From assembly GCA_020635455.1 (NCBI GenBank), contig JACJZT010000008.1, positions 124,001-188,000 of the forward strand: 64,000 nucleotides of DNA, given 5' to 3'. Position 1 is the stretch's first letter. Each line of letters starts with the position of its first letter. Origin of the DNA: Flavobacteriales bacterium. Its GTDB lineage: Bacteria; Bacteroidota; Bacteroidia; NS11-12g; UBA9320. The position numbers and the translations under genes are program-made. Under the pieces are notes generated by a model. The model had not been told where the DNA came from. It saw only the letters and a program-made list of their open reading frames with translations, and did no database searches. Below, piece after piece: positions 33,719 to 42,688 of this stretch.

Positions 33719-34567
33719 TTATTCCGTAATCTTTTCCTCCGAGAATGAGCCATATCTGAAGAACAAGGCACTCAATCCTATTCCGATCAGACCGATTTGA
33801 ATGAATAGCATCCATAAATTCATGAAATACTTAAATTCACTTTGTCCGAATTGCTTTATAGGAAAATAAAAGATCAGCGAAACCAAGGTTGATAAAAACA
33901 GGAAGACCACGATCCCAAAGATGAGTATTTTAAAAGCTCTGCCCATACCGATCATTTCAGATGAAAAGGATGAAGCCGAATAAAAGTCTGTCTCTCCAAT
34001 GCAAATAGCCGGAATAACCAGCGCCCTGCGCAATATCAACAGCAGCATTAGTACAAGTATAACCAGACCTATTATGGGATTGACCGCAAGGATCAGAGCA
34101 ATAAATCCTGAACTAAAAAAAAGCAGACCCAGAATTACAAGGATAAAAAGGCAAACCTGAAGAAATCTTTTATCAGGCATCAAAACTGATCTCCAGTTTG
34201 TGCCGCCCTCAAGTTTTTTGAATTTTACGAACCTTTGCTGAATAAAAATAAAATAACTGCTCCAAAGTGCAATAAAAAGAAGAGTAACAAGAATAAACGG
34301 GATCATTGAAGGATGGTCCTGAATTATTTCCTTCATCCTTTCGGATTGCTCTTTCAACTCTTCTCCGTTACTGATATTACCGGTAAAGATCTTGTTCAAT
34401 TCACTTGTTGCCGAAGAACCCACCCATCGGTCCATTCCGAAATGTATCCACCCAAAAACAGGAATTGAAAACAATAAGGATGCCAGCCAAAGAAAAACCA
34501 TGTTTGAAAACAGCAGGTTGTAAAATGCCTGAATTGGACTTGTTTTGAATTGTTCGAAAGGGGTCAT
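33719..34567 (-). CDS. Hypothetical polytopic membrane protein
   Basis: 282 residues with about five membrane segments (MVFLWLASLLFSIPVFGW, IPFILVTLLFIALWSSYFIF, VCLFILVILGLLFFSSGF, IGLVILVLMLLLILRRA, ILIFGIVVFLFLSTLVSLIF and a last one near 255-275). Between the first two is a ~60-residue soluble loop. The family is not recognised. It is the last gene of an overlapping run (GT2, DUF547, small membrane protein, this gene); its start overlaps the preceding stop by 4 nt (ATGA type). Confidence 0.6.
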   Translation of the reverse strand: MTPFEQFKTSPIQAFYNLLFSNMVFLWLASLLFSIPVFGWIHFGMDRWVGSSATSELNKIFTGNISNGEELKEQSERMKEIIQDHPSMIPFILVTLLFIALWSSYFIFIQQRFVKFKKLEGGTNWRSVLMPDKRFLQVCLFILVILGLLFFSSGFIALILAVNPIIGLVILVLMLLLILRRALVIPAICIGETDFYSASSFSSEMIGMGRAFKILIFGIVVFLFLSTLVSLIFYFPIKQFGQSEFKYFMNLWMLFIQIGLIGIGLSALFFRYGSFSEEKITE

Positions 34568-34824
34568 TCTTTAATTTTAATTTCATCTTCATCCAGGATC
34601 TCATTCGCAGGGATTTGCAAATTTCTCCTGAATGTATTTTTGATCAACAGGATGGCATAATTAATAAAGAGCGCGACCAAAACTAGAATAATTCCACCGC
34701 TTATCACGAATTTCAAAGTGTACTCAGCCCTGAAAATAAAAAGCCATAGAAGCAACAATCCGGATAAGAAAAGAAGGGATAATGCTGCAAAAACCCTTAA
34801 CACTTTGCTTATTTTTTCAACCAT
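34564..34824 (-). CDS. Small two-helix membrane protein
   Basis: 86 residues with two hydrophobic segments (LRVFAALSLLFLSGLLLLWLF and FVISGGIILVLVALFINYAI) and an acidic tail (EILDEDEIKIKE). The function is unknown. It overlaps the DUF547 gene by 16 nt upstream and the next membrane-protein gene by 4 nt downstream, so it is very likely translated as part of the same operon. Confidence 0.65.
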   Translation of the reverse strand: MVEKISKVLRVFAALSLLFLSGLLLLWLFIFRAEYTLKFVISGGIILVLVALFINYAILLIKNTFRRNLQIPANEILDEDEIKIKE

Positions 34825-35558
34825 GGATTTACCTCTTCTTCCTTAAACTTTACACCCTCATAAGCCGGATAAAAATTTTTGATGCACACCGCTTCGGGAG
34901 TCCTGTCAAAAAAATACTTTCCCTTTGTAAGCCTGAGTGTTGTTTCAAAATCCTTAAAATAGGTTGTATAACGTTTCAACCAGTCTTTAACTGCCGCTTT
35001 TCCTTCTGATACTGTAACCACATATGGATATGAGCCATTGAAGGCTTCCTGCAGATCACCTGAATTGATCACCTGATAGGGAGGATAGCCTGATTGTCCT
35101 CTGTACATACATAACAAGACCTTTAGATCCGGGTTTTTCAAACTGAGTTTTTTCCAGACAGTATCGATGGAAGATTTTTTAAAACCGAGTTTTTTCATTT
35201 TTTTCCCTCCAAGTAAAAACTCATGCTCAATTTCAAAAAGGCTTAAACGTTTCCCTGCAACCGTAACGGCTTTTTCTTTATAAAAGTTTTTATACTCTCC
35301 CTCAAACAAGGTATCCCTTAAAAAGATTAACATGGAGCTGTTGTAGACGTTCAGCCAGAAAGCCTTCTTGTCCTCTTCGGTTTTTAGGTATTGTATCAGA
35401 AATTCCGGTTTCAGATTAGCCACGATCTCCTTTTGACGATTGTCATCCGGGTTGAACCTGGCATTATAGGCCATCATTTCAGCCATGGAACACGCTACAT
35501 TCTGTGCCGATGAATTCAGGAAACTTAAACAAATCAATATGGACAGTACTTTGTTCAT
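34809..35558 (-). CDS. DUF547 domain-containing exported protein
   Basis: 249 residues with a short signal peptide (MNKVLSILICLSFLNSSA). The DUF547 core includes DKKAFWLNVYNSSMLIF (family motif near NxYNA), SLFEIEHEFLLGGKK, and LLCMYRGQSGYPPYQVINS. Enzymatic activity is unknown for the family. It overlaps the GT2 gene upstream by 4 nt and the small membrane protein gene downstream by 16 nt. Confidence 0.82.
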   Translation of the reverse strand: MNKVLSILICLSFLNSSAQNVACSMAEMMAYNARFNPDDNRQKEIVANLKPEFLIQYLKTEEDKKAFWLNVYNSSMLIFLRDTLFEGEYKNFYKEKAVTVAGKRLSLFEIEHEFLLGGKKMKKLGFKKSSIDTVWKKLSLKNPDLKVLLCMYRGQSGYPPYQVINSGDLQEAFNGSYPYVVTVSEGKAAVKDWLKRYTTYFKDFETTLRLTKGKYFFDRTPEAVCIKNFYPAYEGVKFKEEEVNPWLKK

Positions 35559-36424
35559 ATGACTTTGTAGTTTTTATGTTCACCGACACGCCAACCGGTC
35601 AATTTTTCTATGCCGTGCAATACTCTTAACTTAATACCGAAAGTTTTTATTTCAGGATCTCTGTCAAATTTCCAGTTGATCTTTTCAATTCTTGGCTTCA
35701 TGACCCTTGGATGGGTTCCTTCAAACCTTTTGATCGAATCGATCTCAGAATAGTCAAAATCATTTTCCGCATTAAATTTATTCTGAATATACTCATCCGA
35801 ATGCCAGTATTTGCTGGCTTCAACGTTTTTGGCCATCATAAAATCAGGGGGTCTTACCCAGCCATAATGTTCAATTTCTGCATCAATTGGTTTGACCTTT
35901 AATTTCCGTCCTTCTATTCTGAAACCCTGTGCATCTTTCCAGGAACTCACACCTATCCCGTTTCGGATGATCCGAATTTCTTTTCTGTACCACCTTCTGC
36001 TATCCGCAAGGTAATCGTATGAGCCGTAAAAATGATTGTATTTAAAGAGCAGGCCTTCAACTTCCGGATCGTTCACATACTTACTCATTGCGTTTCGTAT
36101 GGTTTCAAAGTCCTTCTCATGATAACACTCATCTCCTTGTACATAAACACACCAATCCGCTTTGGGATTAACTGCCGACAGTGCCTTATCCGTTTCCCTG
36201 GCCAAAACAATTCCTCCTTTTCTGAGAGAGTCGTCCCAAACCGTATTTATTATCTTTATTTTATCACTTCCAATATCCCGGATGTAGGCAAGTGTATTAT
36301 CATCCGAATTTCCAACCGCAACAATTACTTCGTCGCAAAGTGGAAGAATGGACTGAATAGCTTCTTTTACCGGATAGTCCAACTTCAAAGCATTTCTGAT
36401 AAATGTAAACCCTGATACGTACAA
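35555..36424 (-). CDS. Glycosyltransferase family 2-like protein
   Basis: 289 residues, GT-A fold. The N-terminus is FTFIRNALKLDYPVKEAIQS, then CDEVIVAVGNSDDNTLAYIR and WCVYVQGDECYHEKDF, where GDE sits in the place of the usual DxD metal motif. Similar proteins in Bacteroidota are annotated as family 2 glycosyltransferases; the sugar and acceptor are unknown. The assigned start is TTG (MYVSGFTFIRN). It leads the four-gene overlapping operon running to 33719. Confidence 0.75.
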   Translation of the reverse strand: MYVSGFTFIRNALKLDYPVKEAIQSILPLCDEVIVAVGNSDDNTLAYIRDIGSDKIKIINTVWDDSLRKGGIVLARETDKALSAVNPKADWCVYVQGDECYHEKDFETIRNAMSKYVNDPEVEGLLFKYNHFYGSYDYLADSRRWYRKEIRIIRNGIGVSSWKDAQGFRIEGRKLKVKPIDAEIEHYGWVRPPDFMMAKNVEASKYWHSDEYIQNKFNAENDFDYSEIDSIKRFEGTHPRVMKPRIEKINWKFDRDPEIKTFGIKLRVLHGIEKLTGWRVGEHKNYKVI

Positions 36425-36563
36425 GATGATTGCTATTGTTTTCCCTGGCCCAAAGCCGGGTTTTTCAACTTCAAAATTAATTTAAATGCAATTGTGTTCA
36501 AGTAAAAATATTGAATTAAAGCATAAAACAGACTTTAGAAAATGTCGAATTCCATAAATGTCG

Positions 36564-36571
36564 TAAGTTTG
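36564..36571 (+). promoter_or_regulatory. -7 promoter element TAAGTTTG
   Basis: TAnnTTTG ending 4 nt before the ATG of the cystathionine beta-synthase gene, the same distance as between the rnpB box and its RNA 5' end. This predicts transcription starting on the A of the ATG. Confidence 0.6.
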
Positions 36572-36575
36572 CGGC

Positions 36576-37943
36576 ATGCAGTACTGCAATACAATTCTTG
36601 AAACCATTGGCAACACTCCTTTAGTAAAGATCCATTCAATAACCAAAGACATTCCGGCAGACTTTTACGCCAAAGTAGAAACCTTTAATCCGGGGCATTC
36701 CATCAAGGACCGTATGGCCCTGAAAATGATCGAAGATGCGGAAAAAGACGGTCGTTTGAAGCCGGGCGGTGTAATTATAGAAGGAACCAGTGGCAATACA
36801 GGCATGGGACTAGCCATGGCTGCTGTAATAAAAGGATATAAGTGCATATTCACGACTACCGACAAACAAAGCAAGGAGAAAGTTGATGCCTTAAAAGCCT
36901 TTGGTGCAGAGGTAATTGTATGTCCAACGGATGTTGACCCGGAAGACCCCAGATCGTATTATTCGGTTTCGAGCCGTTTGGAAAAGGAAACACCAAATTC
37001 GTGGAAACCCAACCAATACGATAATTTGAGCAATTCAAAGGCCCATTATGAACAAACCGGACCTGAGATATGGAAGCAGACCGACGGCAAAATAACACAC
37101 CTTGTGGTTGGTGTTGGCACCGGTGGAACAATATCCGGAACGGCCAGATACCTTAAGGAACAGAACCCCGACATAAAGGTTTTTGGAATCGACACCTACG
37201 GTTCGGTTTTTAAAAAGTATAAGGAAACAGGGATTTTTGATAAAAACGAGATATACCCTTACATTACTGAAGGCATTGGTGAAGATTTTCTTCCTGCAAA
37301 TGTTGACTTTTCACTGATCGACCATTTTGAAAAAGTAACCGACAAAGATGCCGCGGTAATGACCCGCAGGATTGCCAGAGAAGAAGGTATCCTTGCAGGT
37401 AACAGCGCAGGCAGTGCCATGGCAGGGATCGTTCAAATGGCGGATAAGTTTAAAAAAGGTGATGTTGTGGTTGTGATCTTCCACGATCACGGAACCCGGT
37501 ATTTAGGAAAAATGTTCAACGATGACTGGATGAGGGACCGGGGCTTTATAGCCGAAAAAACTAAAAAACTTGCCATCGACCTTATTGAGAGCCACAAACA
37601 CCTCAAGCTTATAACCGCAAGTCCTGATAACACCGTTGCCGAAGCTTTTGAGCTCATGGAGAAATACAACATTTCACAACTTCCTGTTCAGGATAAAGAA
37701 GGAGAATTTACCGGTTCTCTTACCGATAGTCATTTATTCACGCTTCTGGTAAAAAACAAGGACCTCATGAATGAAAAAGTAGGCACGATCATGCAGGATG
37801 CATTTCCTACTGTTGGTGCAAACGATCCTATAGAAAAGGTATCCGCACTTTTTAGCAATAAAAATCAGGCAGTATTGATGATGGACCTGGGCGGAAACTG
37901 GCACATCATTACAAAAGTAGATGTGATACATGCGATAAGCTAA
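36576..37943 (+). CDS. Cystathionine beta-synthase (PLP core plus CBS pair)
   Basis: Condenses serine and homocysteine to cystathionine, or acts as cysteine synthase. The PLP lysine is in NPGHSIKDRMAL, the substrate loop is EGTSGNTGMGLAMA, and the phosphate loop is VGVGTGGTISGTARYL. A tandem CBS-domain module fills about residues 335-455 (TVAEAFELMEKYNISQLPV). No N-terminal haem domain, as in bacterial forms. The ATG is firm because the family starts right before the ETIGNTPLVKI motif. A B12/iron-receptor-like gene follows after 13 nt. Confidence 0.92.
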   Translation: MQYCNTILETIGNTPLVKIHSITKDIPADFYAKVETFNPGHSIKDRMALKMIEDAEKDGRLKPGGVIIEGTSGNTGMGLAMAAVIKGYKCIFTTTDKQSKEKVDALKAFGAEVIVCPTDVDPEDPRSYYSVSSRLEKETPNSWKPNQYDNLSNSKAHYEQTGPEIWKQTDGKITHLVVGVGTGGTISGTARYLKEQNPDIKVFGIDTYGSVFKKYKETGIFDKNEIYPYITEGIGEDFLPANVDFSLIDHFEKVTDKDAAVMTRRIAREEGILAGNSAGSAMAGIVQMADKFKKGDVVVVIFHDHGTRYLGKMFNDDWMRDRGFIAEKTKKLAIDLIESHKHLKLITASPDNTVAEAFELMEKYNISQLPVQDKEGEFTGSLTDSHLFTLLVKNKDLMNEKVGTIMQDAFPTVGANDPIEKVSALFSNKNQAVLMMDLGGNWHIITKVDVIHAIS

Positions 37944-37956
37944 GATCTGCTTTACC

Positions 37957-38778
37957 ATGGCCTTAAAATTCACGGATCAGCTAAACAGGACCATTGAGTT
38001 AAAAGGCATCCCGTCTAAAATCATTTCACTCGTACCTTCTCAAACCGAATTGCTTTACGATCTGGGATTGGAACAAAATATTGTTGGTCAAACCTTGTTT
38101 TGTGTTCACCCGAAAAAAAATTTTAAGAACTCCGTGAAGATCGGTGGAACCAAAAAACTTGACCTTCAAAAGATCAAGGACCTAAATCCAGACCTGATCA
38201 TTGGTAATAAAGAAGAGAATGAAAAAGATCAGCTTCAGGAACTTGAGAAGGATTTCCCTCTTTGGATTAGCGATGTCAAGGATATTTCTACCGCCATTGA
38301 CATGATCGAGAAAATTGGTAAAATGACCGGAGTAAGTGACCATGCAGAATCACTAATAGCAAAGATCCAAGAAGAACGTTATCATTATAAAAAAAGAGAA
38401 ATTGAAAACAGAACCGTGGTGTATTTGATCTGGAATGATCCTTTTATGGCTGCAGGAAATGAAACTTTTATCGATTTCATGCTAAAAGAGGCCGGTTTCG
38501 AAAATCTTGTTAAAACCGGTCGTTACCCTGTACTTTCAGATGAAGAGCTTATTAAGTTAGATCCTGATTTTGTATTTCTGCCAAACGAGCCTTTTCCATT
38601 TAAGGAAAAACACCGCCTTCAGATCGATGGTATTTTTAGAAACAAACGGTGTATAAAGGTAGACGGTGAAATGTTCAGCTGGTACGGAAGCCGATTGAAA
38701 CTGGCCTATGGTTATTTTGAAGAATTAATAGGCAAGCAGGACCACTTCAAGATAAAACCCGCAAAAGGTAAATTTTAA
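37957..38778 (+). CDS. BtuF-like helical-backbone metal receptor without signal peptide
   Basis: 273 residues of the periplasmic-binding-protein class III fold (BtuF/FhuD type): RTIELKGIPSKIISLVPSQTELLYDLGL at the N-terminus (shown in part: IISLVPSQTELLYDLGL), then IKDLNPDLIIGNKEE, and a C-terminal lobe with FMAAGNETFIDFMLKEAGFE. These proteins normally carry a signal peptide and serve an ABC importer of cobalamin, haem or siderophore. Here no signal is present and no ABC genes are adjacent, so a cytoplasmic role is inferred. It lies 13 nt behind cystathionine beta-synthase. Confidence 0.8.
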   Translation: MALKFTDQLNRTIELKGIPSKIISLVPSQTELLYDLGLEQNIVGQTLFCVHPKKNFKNSVKIGGTKKLDLQKIKDLNPDLIIGNKEENEKDQLQELEKDFPLWISDVKDISTAIDMIEKIGKMTGVSDHAESLIAKIQEERYHYKKREIENRTVVYLIWNDPFMAAGNETFIDFMLKEAGFENLVKTGRYPVLSDEELIKLDPDFVFLPNEPFPFKEKHRLQIDGIFRNKRCIKVDGEMFSWYGSRLKLAYGYFEELIGKQDHFKIKPAKGKF

Positions 38779-38877
38779 AATATAAAGAAAAAATTTTTCA
38801 ATAAACGGCATGCATAAGCCGGTTCAGATAAATCACCTAAAAGAACAATAACAGAATTCGCACAGTATAAGAACAGA

Positions 38878-40071
38878 ATGACAAAAAGCACAATTTACGA
38901 TCATATCGTTATCGGCAAAGGGCTTGTTGGCGCATCTGCAGCAAAGCATCTGGCGGGTTCAGGTCAAAATGTTGCCCTAATCGGACCATCCGAACCTCAA
39001 AACGACCAATGGACGGTTTATGGCAGTCACTATGATCAAGGTCGGATACAACGAATTATAGGCAAAGACCGGGTCTGGACTAAGCTTAATTTGGATTCAG
39101 TTAAGGAGTATCCTAAAATTTCTATGGAATCCGGTATTCAATTTCACAAGGCAAACGGCTGTTTATACGTATGTCCTTACGGCGAGGATGAATATTTAAA
39201 GAATGCCCGTGTTATTGCCCGACATCACAATTTGAAATATACTTACCTAAGAGCTAATGAAAATTCATTACGGACTTACAAAGGTTTCAGCTTTCCCTTA
39301 AATTCTGAAGGAATCTTGGAATCAGAGCCTTGCGGGACTATTAATCCAAGATTACTTCTGAAGGCTCAACTTGAACTTTTTAACAAAAGAGATGGTACCT
39401 TAATTGAAGATACCGTAGTTGAAACGCGGATAAAAGATGATTCTATACGTCTTGTCACCGAAAAAGGAGAAGAATACATGGCAAATAAGGTATTGGTTGC
39501 GACCGGTTCGTTTTTGAATTCTTTAGATATCTTGCCTCAAAAAGTGACACTCCAAACAAAGGGAGAAGTAATTGTTTTAATACCGGTGGATCCGGCCGAA
39601 GTGAATCAGTTTTCTGGTATGCCCTGTTTGCTTTATGAATTGGATGAAGATGAAATTGACGGAATCTACCTAATACCTCCGGTACAATATCCTGATGGAA
39701 ACTTCTATCTAAAGATCGGGAGCAACCATATTGGAGATGTGTACTTTAAAGATCCGGCTTCGGTACGGGATTGGTTTTTAAAAGCGGACGTAAGTGAACA
39801 CAAGGCAAAACTTCTGAAAGCCTTAAAAATACTTTTGCCGGAACTCACTACAGAAAAATCCGTAACAAAAAAATGCATTATAAGCCGAACCTTACATGGC
39901 AGACCATATATTGGTGAAACCGATCAGAAAGGCTTGTACCTGGCTGGTGGTTGCAACGGATACTCTGCTATGTGTTCCGAATCCATTGGGCGTTTGGGAG
40001 CAGAACTAATGCTGAAAGGTACTTTGCCGGAAGGCTATGAAAGAAAGGATTTCAAGATCCATTTTCAATAA
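38878..40071 (+). CDS. FAD-dependent oxidoreductase (DAO family)
   Basis: 397 residues. The N-terminal dinucleotide fold reads DHIVIGKGLVGASAAKHLAG, with GKGLVG in place of GxGxxG. VLVATGSFLNSLDILP and the C-terminal GLYLAGGCNGYSAMCSESIG fit the DAO superfamily of amine or amino-acid oxidases. The substrate cannot be deduced. It starts 99 nt after the BtuF-like gene; a possible shared transcript, but no promoter box was seen in the gap. Confidence 0.8.
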   Translation: MTKSTIYDHIVIGKGLVGASAAKHLAGSGQNVALIGPSEPQNDQWTVYGSHYDQGRIQRIIGKDRVWTKLNLDSVKEYPKISMESGIQFHKANGCLYVCPYGEDEYLKNARVIARHHNLKYTYLRANENSLRTYKGFSFPLNSEGILESEPCGTINPRLLLKAQLELFNKRDGTLIEDTVVETRIKDDSIRLVTEKGEEYMANKVLVATGSFLNSLDILPQKVTLQTKGEVIVLIPVDPAEVNQFSGMPCLLYELDEDEIDGIYLIPPVQYPDGNFYLKIGSNHIGDVYFKDPASVRDWFLKADVSEHKAKLLKALKILLPELTTEKSVTKKCIISRTLHGRPYIGETDQKGLYLAGGCNGYSAMCSESIGRLGAELMLKGTLPEGYERKDFKIHFQ

Positions 40072-40220
40072 AGGTACCTTAAATCCGGCAAGGTAGTATG
40101 CACACGTTTTCTTACAGAAATTTCGATCTAGTTGTTTATTTCAAACTATTGGTTTGCAGGTAACAGGAATTAATATTTTTTAACTTTAAAATTTGATATT
40201 GCACCCTGTTGGCAGGCAGG

Positions 40221-40763
40221 TCAGTGCTTTGATAAATATTCCCCGGTTTCGGTTAAATTGATAAACCTTGTCAAATTGACCACTTCTTCCTGATCCATTA
40301 TTTTAACTTCGGCTTTAAGATTGAATTCACCCCATGCCAGTTCTTTCAGTTGAAACTGATTTCTTCTGTCTGTTTTGGTTTGAATGGGATTTGGATAAGA
40401 AGGATGTAAGGAATATTTAACATATTCAATTTTATCCAGCACATCATCGTTGGCTTGAACAAGAATTTGAATGACATACATCTTTTGCCGGAATTCTTTA
40501 TCTTTTTTTTGATATCTCCAACTTGAGTGAATTAAAGCAATGTTGTTTTCTGTGATTTTTTCATTGGCCTTTGGTGATGGCAATGAGATGGGAATTTGTC
40601 CAACTTTCAGGGAACTTACTTCAAAGGGCGCCCCGTTTTCAACCCGAAGAACCAATGTTTCTATTAACCTGTTAATTCTTCTTGAGTTAATTAAATAGAA
40701 GATCAGGATCAAAAATGGCCATCGGATCTTATCTATTAGATCTATGATCTGTTCGGTTGTCAT
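40221..40763 (-). CDS. Hypothetical single-pass membrane protein
   Basis: 180 residues with one N-terminal hydrophobic segment (IRWPFLILIFYLINS) and a soluble C-terminal domain of mixed beta character (EFRQKMYVIQILVQANDDVL, LKELAWGEFNLKAEVKIMD). The family is not recognised. It starts 14 nt after the glmM stop, so it is probably the second gene of that transcript. The 149 bp between it and the convergent FAD oxidoreductase gene shows no convincing terminator. Confidence 0.55.
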   Translation of the reverse strand: MTTEQIIDLIDKIRWPFLILIFYLINSRRINRLIETLVLRVENGAPFEVSSLKVGQIPISLPSPKANEKITENNIALIHSSWRYQKKDKEFRQKMYVIQILVQANDDVLDKIEYVKYSLHPSYPNPIQTKTDRRNQFQLKELAWGEFNLKAEVKIMDQEEVVNLTRFINLTETGEYLSKH

Positions 40764-40777
40764 AAATTATTTGGCAC

Positions 40778-42163
40778 TTAACCGGTCAGGATGTTCTTGA
40801 TATCCATTTTGATCTTATCCGTCAGGTATTGTGCGGTTGATTCAGTCTGACTTTCTGCATATACCCTGATGATGGGTTCGGTATTCGACTTGCGCAAATG
40901 CACCCATTGATCGTCAAATTCTATCTTCAAACCATCGATCTTGTTAATCGGCTGCTTTAGGTATTTTTCCTCCATGGCATTAAAAACTTTGTCGAGATCT
41001 ATACTTGGATCGAGCTCGATCTTATTTTTGGATATATGATAACTTGGATAGGTCATTTTTAAAGCCTTTGCGGACTTGTCGGATTTTGCAAGATGTGATA
41101 AAAACAATGCGATCCCGACAAGAGCATCCCTGCCATAATGCAATTCAGGGTAAATAACTCCTCCGTTCCCCTCTCCACCTATAATGGCATTTTTTGCTTT
41201 CATCATCTCTACCACATTAACCTCTCCCACTGCACTGGCAAAATATTCCATATTGTGCTTTTGTGTGATATCCTTAAGTGCTCTGGTTGATGACAAATTG
41301 CTCACCGTATTTCCGGGAGTGTGCCTAAGTACATAATCGGCAACTGCAACCAGGGTATATTCTTCACCAAACATTTCTCCGTCTTCACAAACCAGTGCCA
41401 AACGATCCACATCCGGATCAACAACAATTCCCAGATGGGCTTTTGATCTGCGAACTTCGCCCGAAATTTCAACCAGATGTTCCGGTAAAGGTTCCGGATT
41501 GTGCGGAAATCTACCTGTGGGTTCACAGTACAATTGAATTACTTCATCAACGCCAAGTGCCTTTAGAAGTTGAGGAACAGCGATTCCTCCCGTTGAATTT
41601 ACGGCATCAACCACGATACGGTATTTTTTGGCTCGTATGGCTTCAACATCCACCAGCGGCAAAGAAAGTATGGCTTCAATATGCTTCTCAATTGAACCGC
41701 TTAACTCAATGCATTCTCCCAGATCATCGATCTCTGAATATGCCTGCGTTCTTTCCTCAGCCATTTTTAAGATGGTCTCTCCTTCTGCAGCAGAGATGAA
41801 TTCACCTTTTTCGTTGAGCAATTTCAGTGCATTCCATTGTTTAGGGTTGTGACTGGCGGTTAATATGATCCCACCGGCGGCATCTTCCCAAACTACTGCC
41901 ATTTCTACGGTTGGAGTGGTGGATAATCCCAGGTCAAGCACCTTAAGACCACAAGCCTGCAAGGTTCCGATAACCAATTGGCGGACCATAGGGCCCGATA
42001 TTCTGGCATCCCTTCCGATGACGACCTTATTTTTCTTACTGTTGTTTTTAAGCCAGAAAGCATACGCACTGGTAAACTTAACAATATCCAAAGGAGTTAA
42101 GCCTTCTCCTTCTGCACCTCCAATGGTGCCCCTGATTCCCGATATGGATGTAATTAAAGTCAT
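40778..42163 (-). CDS. glmM: Phosphoglucosamine mutase-like phosphohexomutase
   Basis: Interconverts glucosamine-6-phosphate and glucosamine-1-phosphate for UDP-GlcNAc synthesis, or acts on other hexose phosphates. Catalytic phosphoserine is in LTASHNPKQWNALKLL (about residue 103), the metal loop is VVDPDVDRLALV, the sugar-binding loop GGEGNGGVIYPE, and the phosphate-binding C-terminus RKSNTEPIIRVYAES. About 461 residues. The ATG at 42163 (MTLITSISGIRGTIGG) fits the family. A TATTTTTG box lies 9 nt upstream. Phosphomannomutase activity cannot be excluded. Confidence 0.88.
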   Translation of the reverse strand: MTLITSISGIRGTIGGAEGEGLTPLDIVKFTSAYAFWLKNNSKKNKVVIGRDARISGPMVRQLVIGTLQACGLKVLDLGLSTTPTVEMAVVWEDAAGGIILTASHNPKQWNALKLLNEKGEFISAAEGETILKMAEERTQAYSEIDDLGECIELSGSIEKHIEAILSLPLVDVEAIRAKKYRIVVDAVNSTGGIAVPQLLKALGVDEVIQLYCEPTGRFPHNPEPLPEHLVEISGEVRRSKAHLGIVVDPDVDRLALVCEDGEMFGEEYTLVAVADYVLRHTPGNTVSNLSSTRALKDITQKHNMEYFASAVGEVNVVEMMKAKNAIIGGEGNGGVIYPELHYGRDALVGIALFLSHLAKSDKSAKALKMTYPSYHISKNKIELDPSIDLDKVFNAMEEKYLKQPINKIDGLKIEFDDQWVHLRKSNTEPIIRVYAESQTESTAQYLTDKIKMDIKNILTG

Positions 42164-42172
42164 ATGTTTGTG

Positions 42173-42180
42173 CAAAAATA
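42173..42180 (-). promoter_or_regulatory. -7 promoter element TATTTTTG
   Basis: TAnnTTTG on the minus strand, 9 nt before the glmM ATG; predicted leader 3-5 nt. Confidence 0.5.
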
Positions 42181-42257
42181 TATATAAATGCCATTTTCTG
42201 ACGGTATTCTTATCCTCAGACTGTTTTATTCATTCTTCATCTCAAAATTTTTCAATA

Positions 42258-42292
42258 TTGTACTTTTTAATATACAAATTTTAGTAGTTTTG
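42258..42292 (+). promoter_or_regulatory. rnpB promoter (TTG ... TAGTTTTG)
   Basis: The -7 element TAGTTTTG (42285-42292) ends 4 nt before the predicted 5' end of the RNase P RNA. A TTG at 42258-42260 is a possible -33 element, with 24 nt between. Because the RNA end is fixed by its secondary structure, this calibrates the box-to-start distance for other promoters here. Confidence 0.65.
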
Positions 42293-42296
42293 CTCT

Positions 42297-42670
42297 GCAA
42301 ACCGACCTGTCGCTTTTAAGGTCATTTATTGAACTTAAAGGAGGAAAGTCCGGGCAACGAAGAGCAGCATACTCTTGGAAACAGGAGGTTTCAGGAAACT
42401 GAAAACAGAAAGTGTTACAGAAAATAACATCTGATTTTTCTTCGGAAATTTCAGAAAAGGTGAAAATGTGGGGTAAGAGCCCACACGGTGGTTCAGCGAT
42501 GAGCAACCGGAAAAAACCTTATGTGTTGTAAGACCATGTAAACTTTGAATTTAAGGTGGCTCGCCTTACTGGGGTAAACCCAGGTCAGAGAGGGTAGGTC
42601 GCACAGATAAATGGCAGGTGATTTTAAAGACCTTGTCTTTAATTGAACAGAACCCGGCTTATAGGTTTGC
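42297..42670 (+). ncRNA. rnpB: RNase P RNA (bacterial type A)
   Basis: Catalytic RNA that trims the 5' leader of tRNA precursors. The universally conserved block GAGGAAAGTCCGGGC is at 42341-42355 and the matching 3' block CAGAACCCGGCTTATAGG at 42648-42665. The ends GCAAACC (42297-42303) and GGTTTGC (42664-42670) pair as helix P1. A run of seven T directly follows and acts as terminator. Length about 374 nt, normal. Placed between glmM (divergent) and a response-regulator gene on the same strand. Confidence 0.97.
42662..42669 (+). promoter_or_regulatory. Candidate -7 element TAGGTTTG inside rnpB 3' end
   Basis: Exact TAnnTTTG match lying in the conserved 3' end and P1 strand of rnpB, 19 nt before the ATG of the response regulator. 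If used, the leader would be near 15 nt. The match could be imposed by RNA structure alone. Confidence 0.4.
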
Positions 42671-42688
42671 TTTTTTTATGGATTTATT

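Noticed and set aside
40072..40220. Possible terminator in the convergent gap (CCTG/CAGG near 40205)
   Set aside because: The stem is only four pairs and no T-run follows on either strand.
42267..42506. Minus-strand frame inside rnpB
   Set aside because: The sequence is explained by the RNase P RNA, whose conserved blocks cover it.
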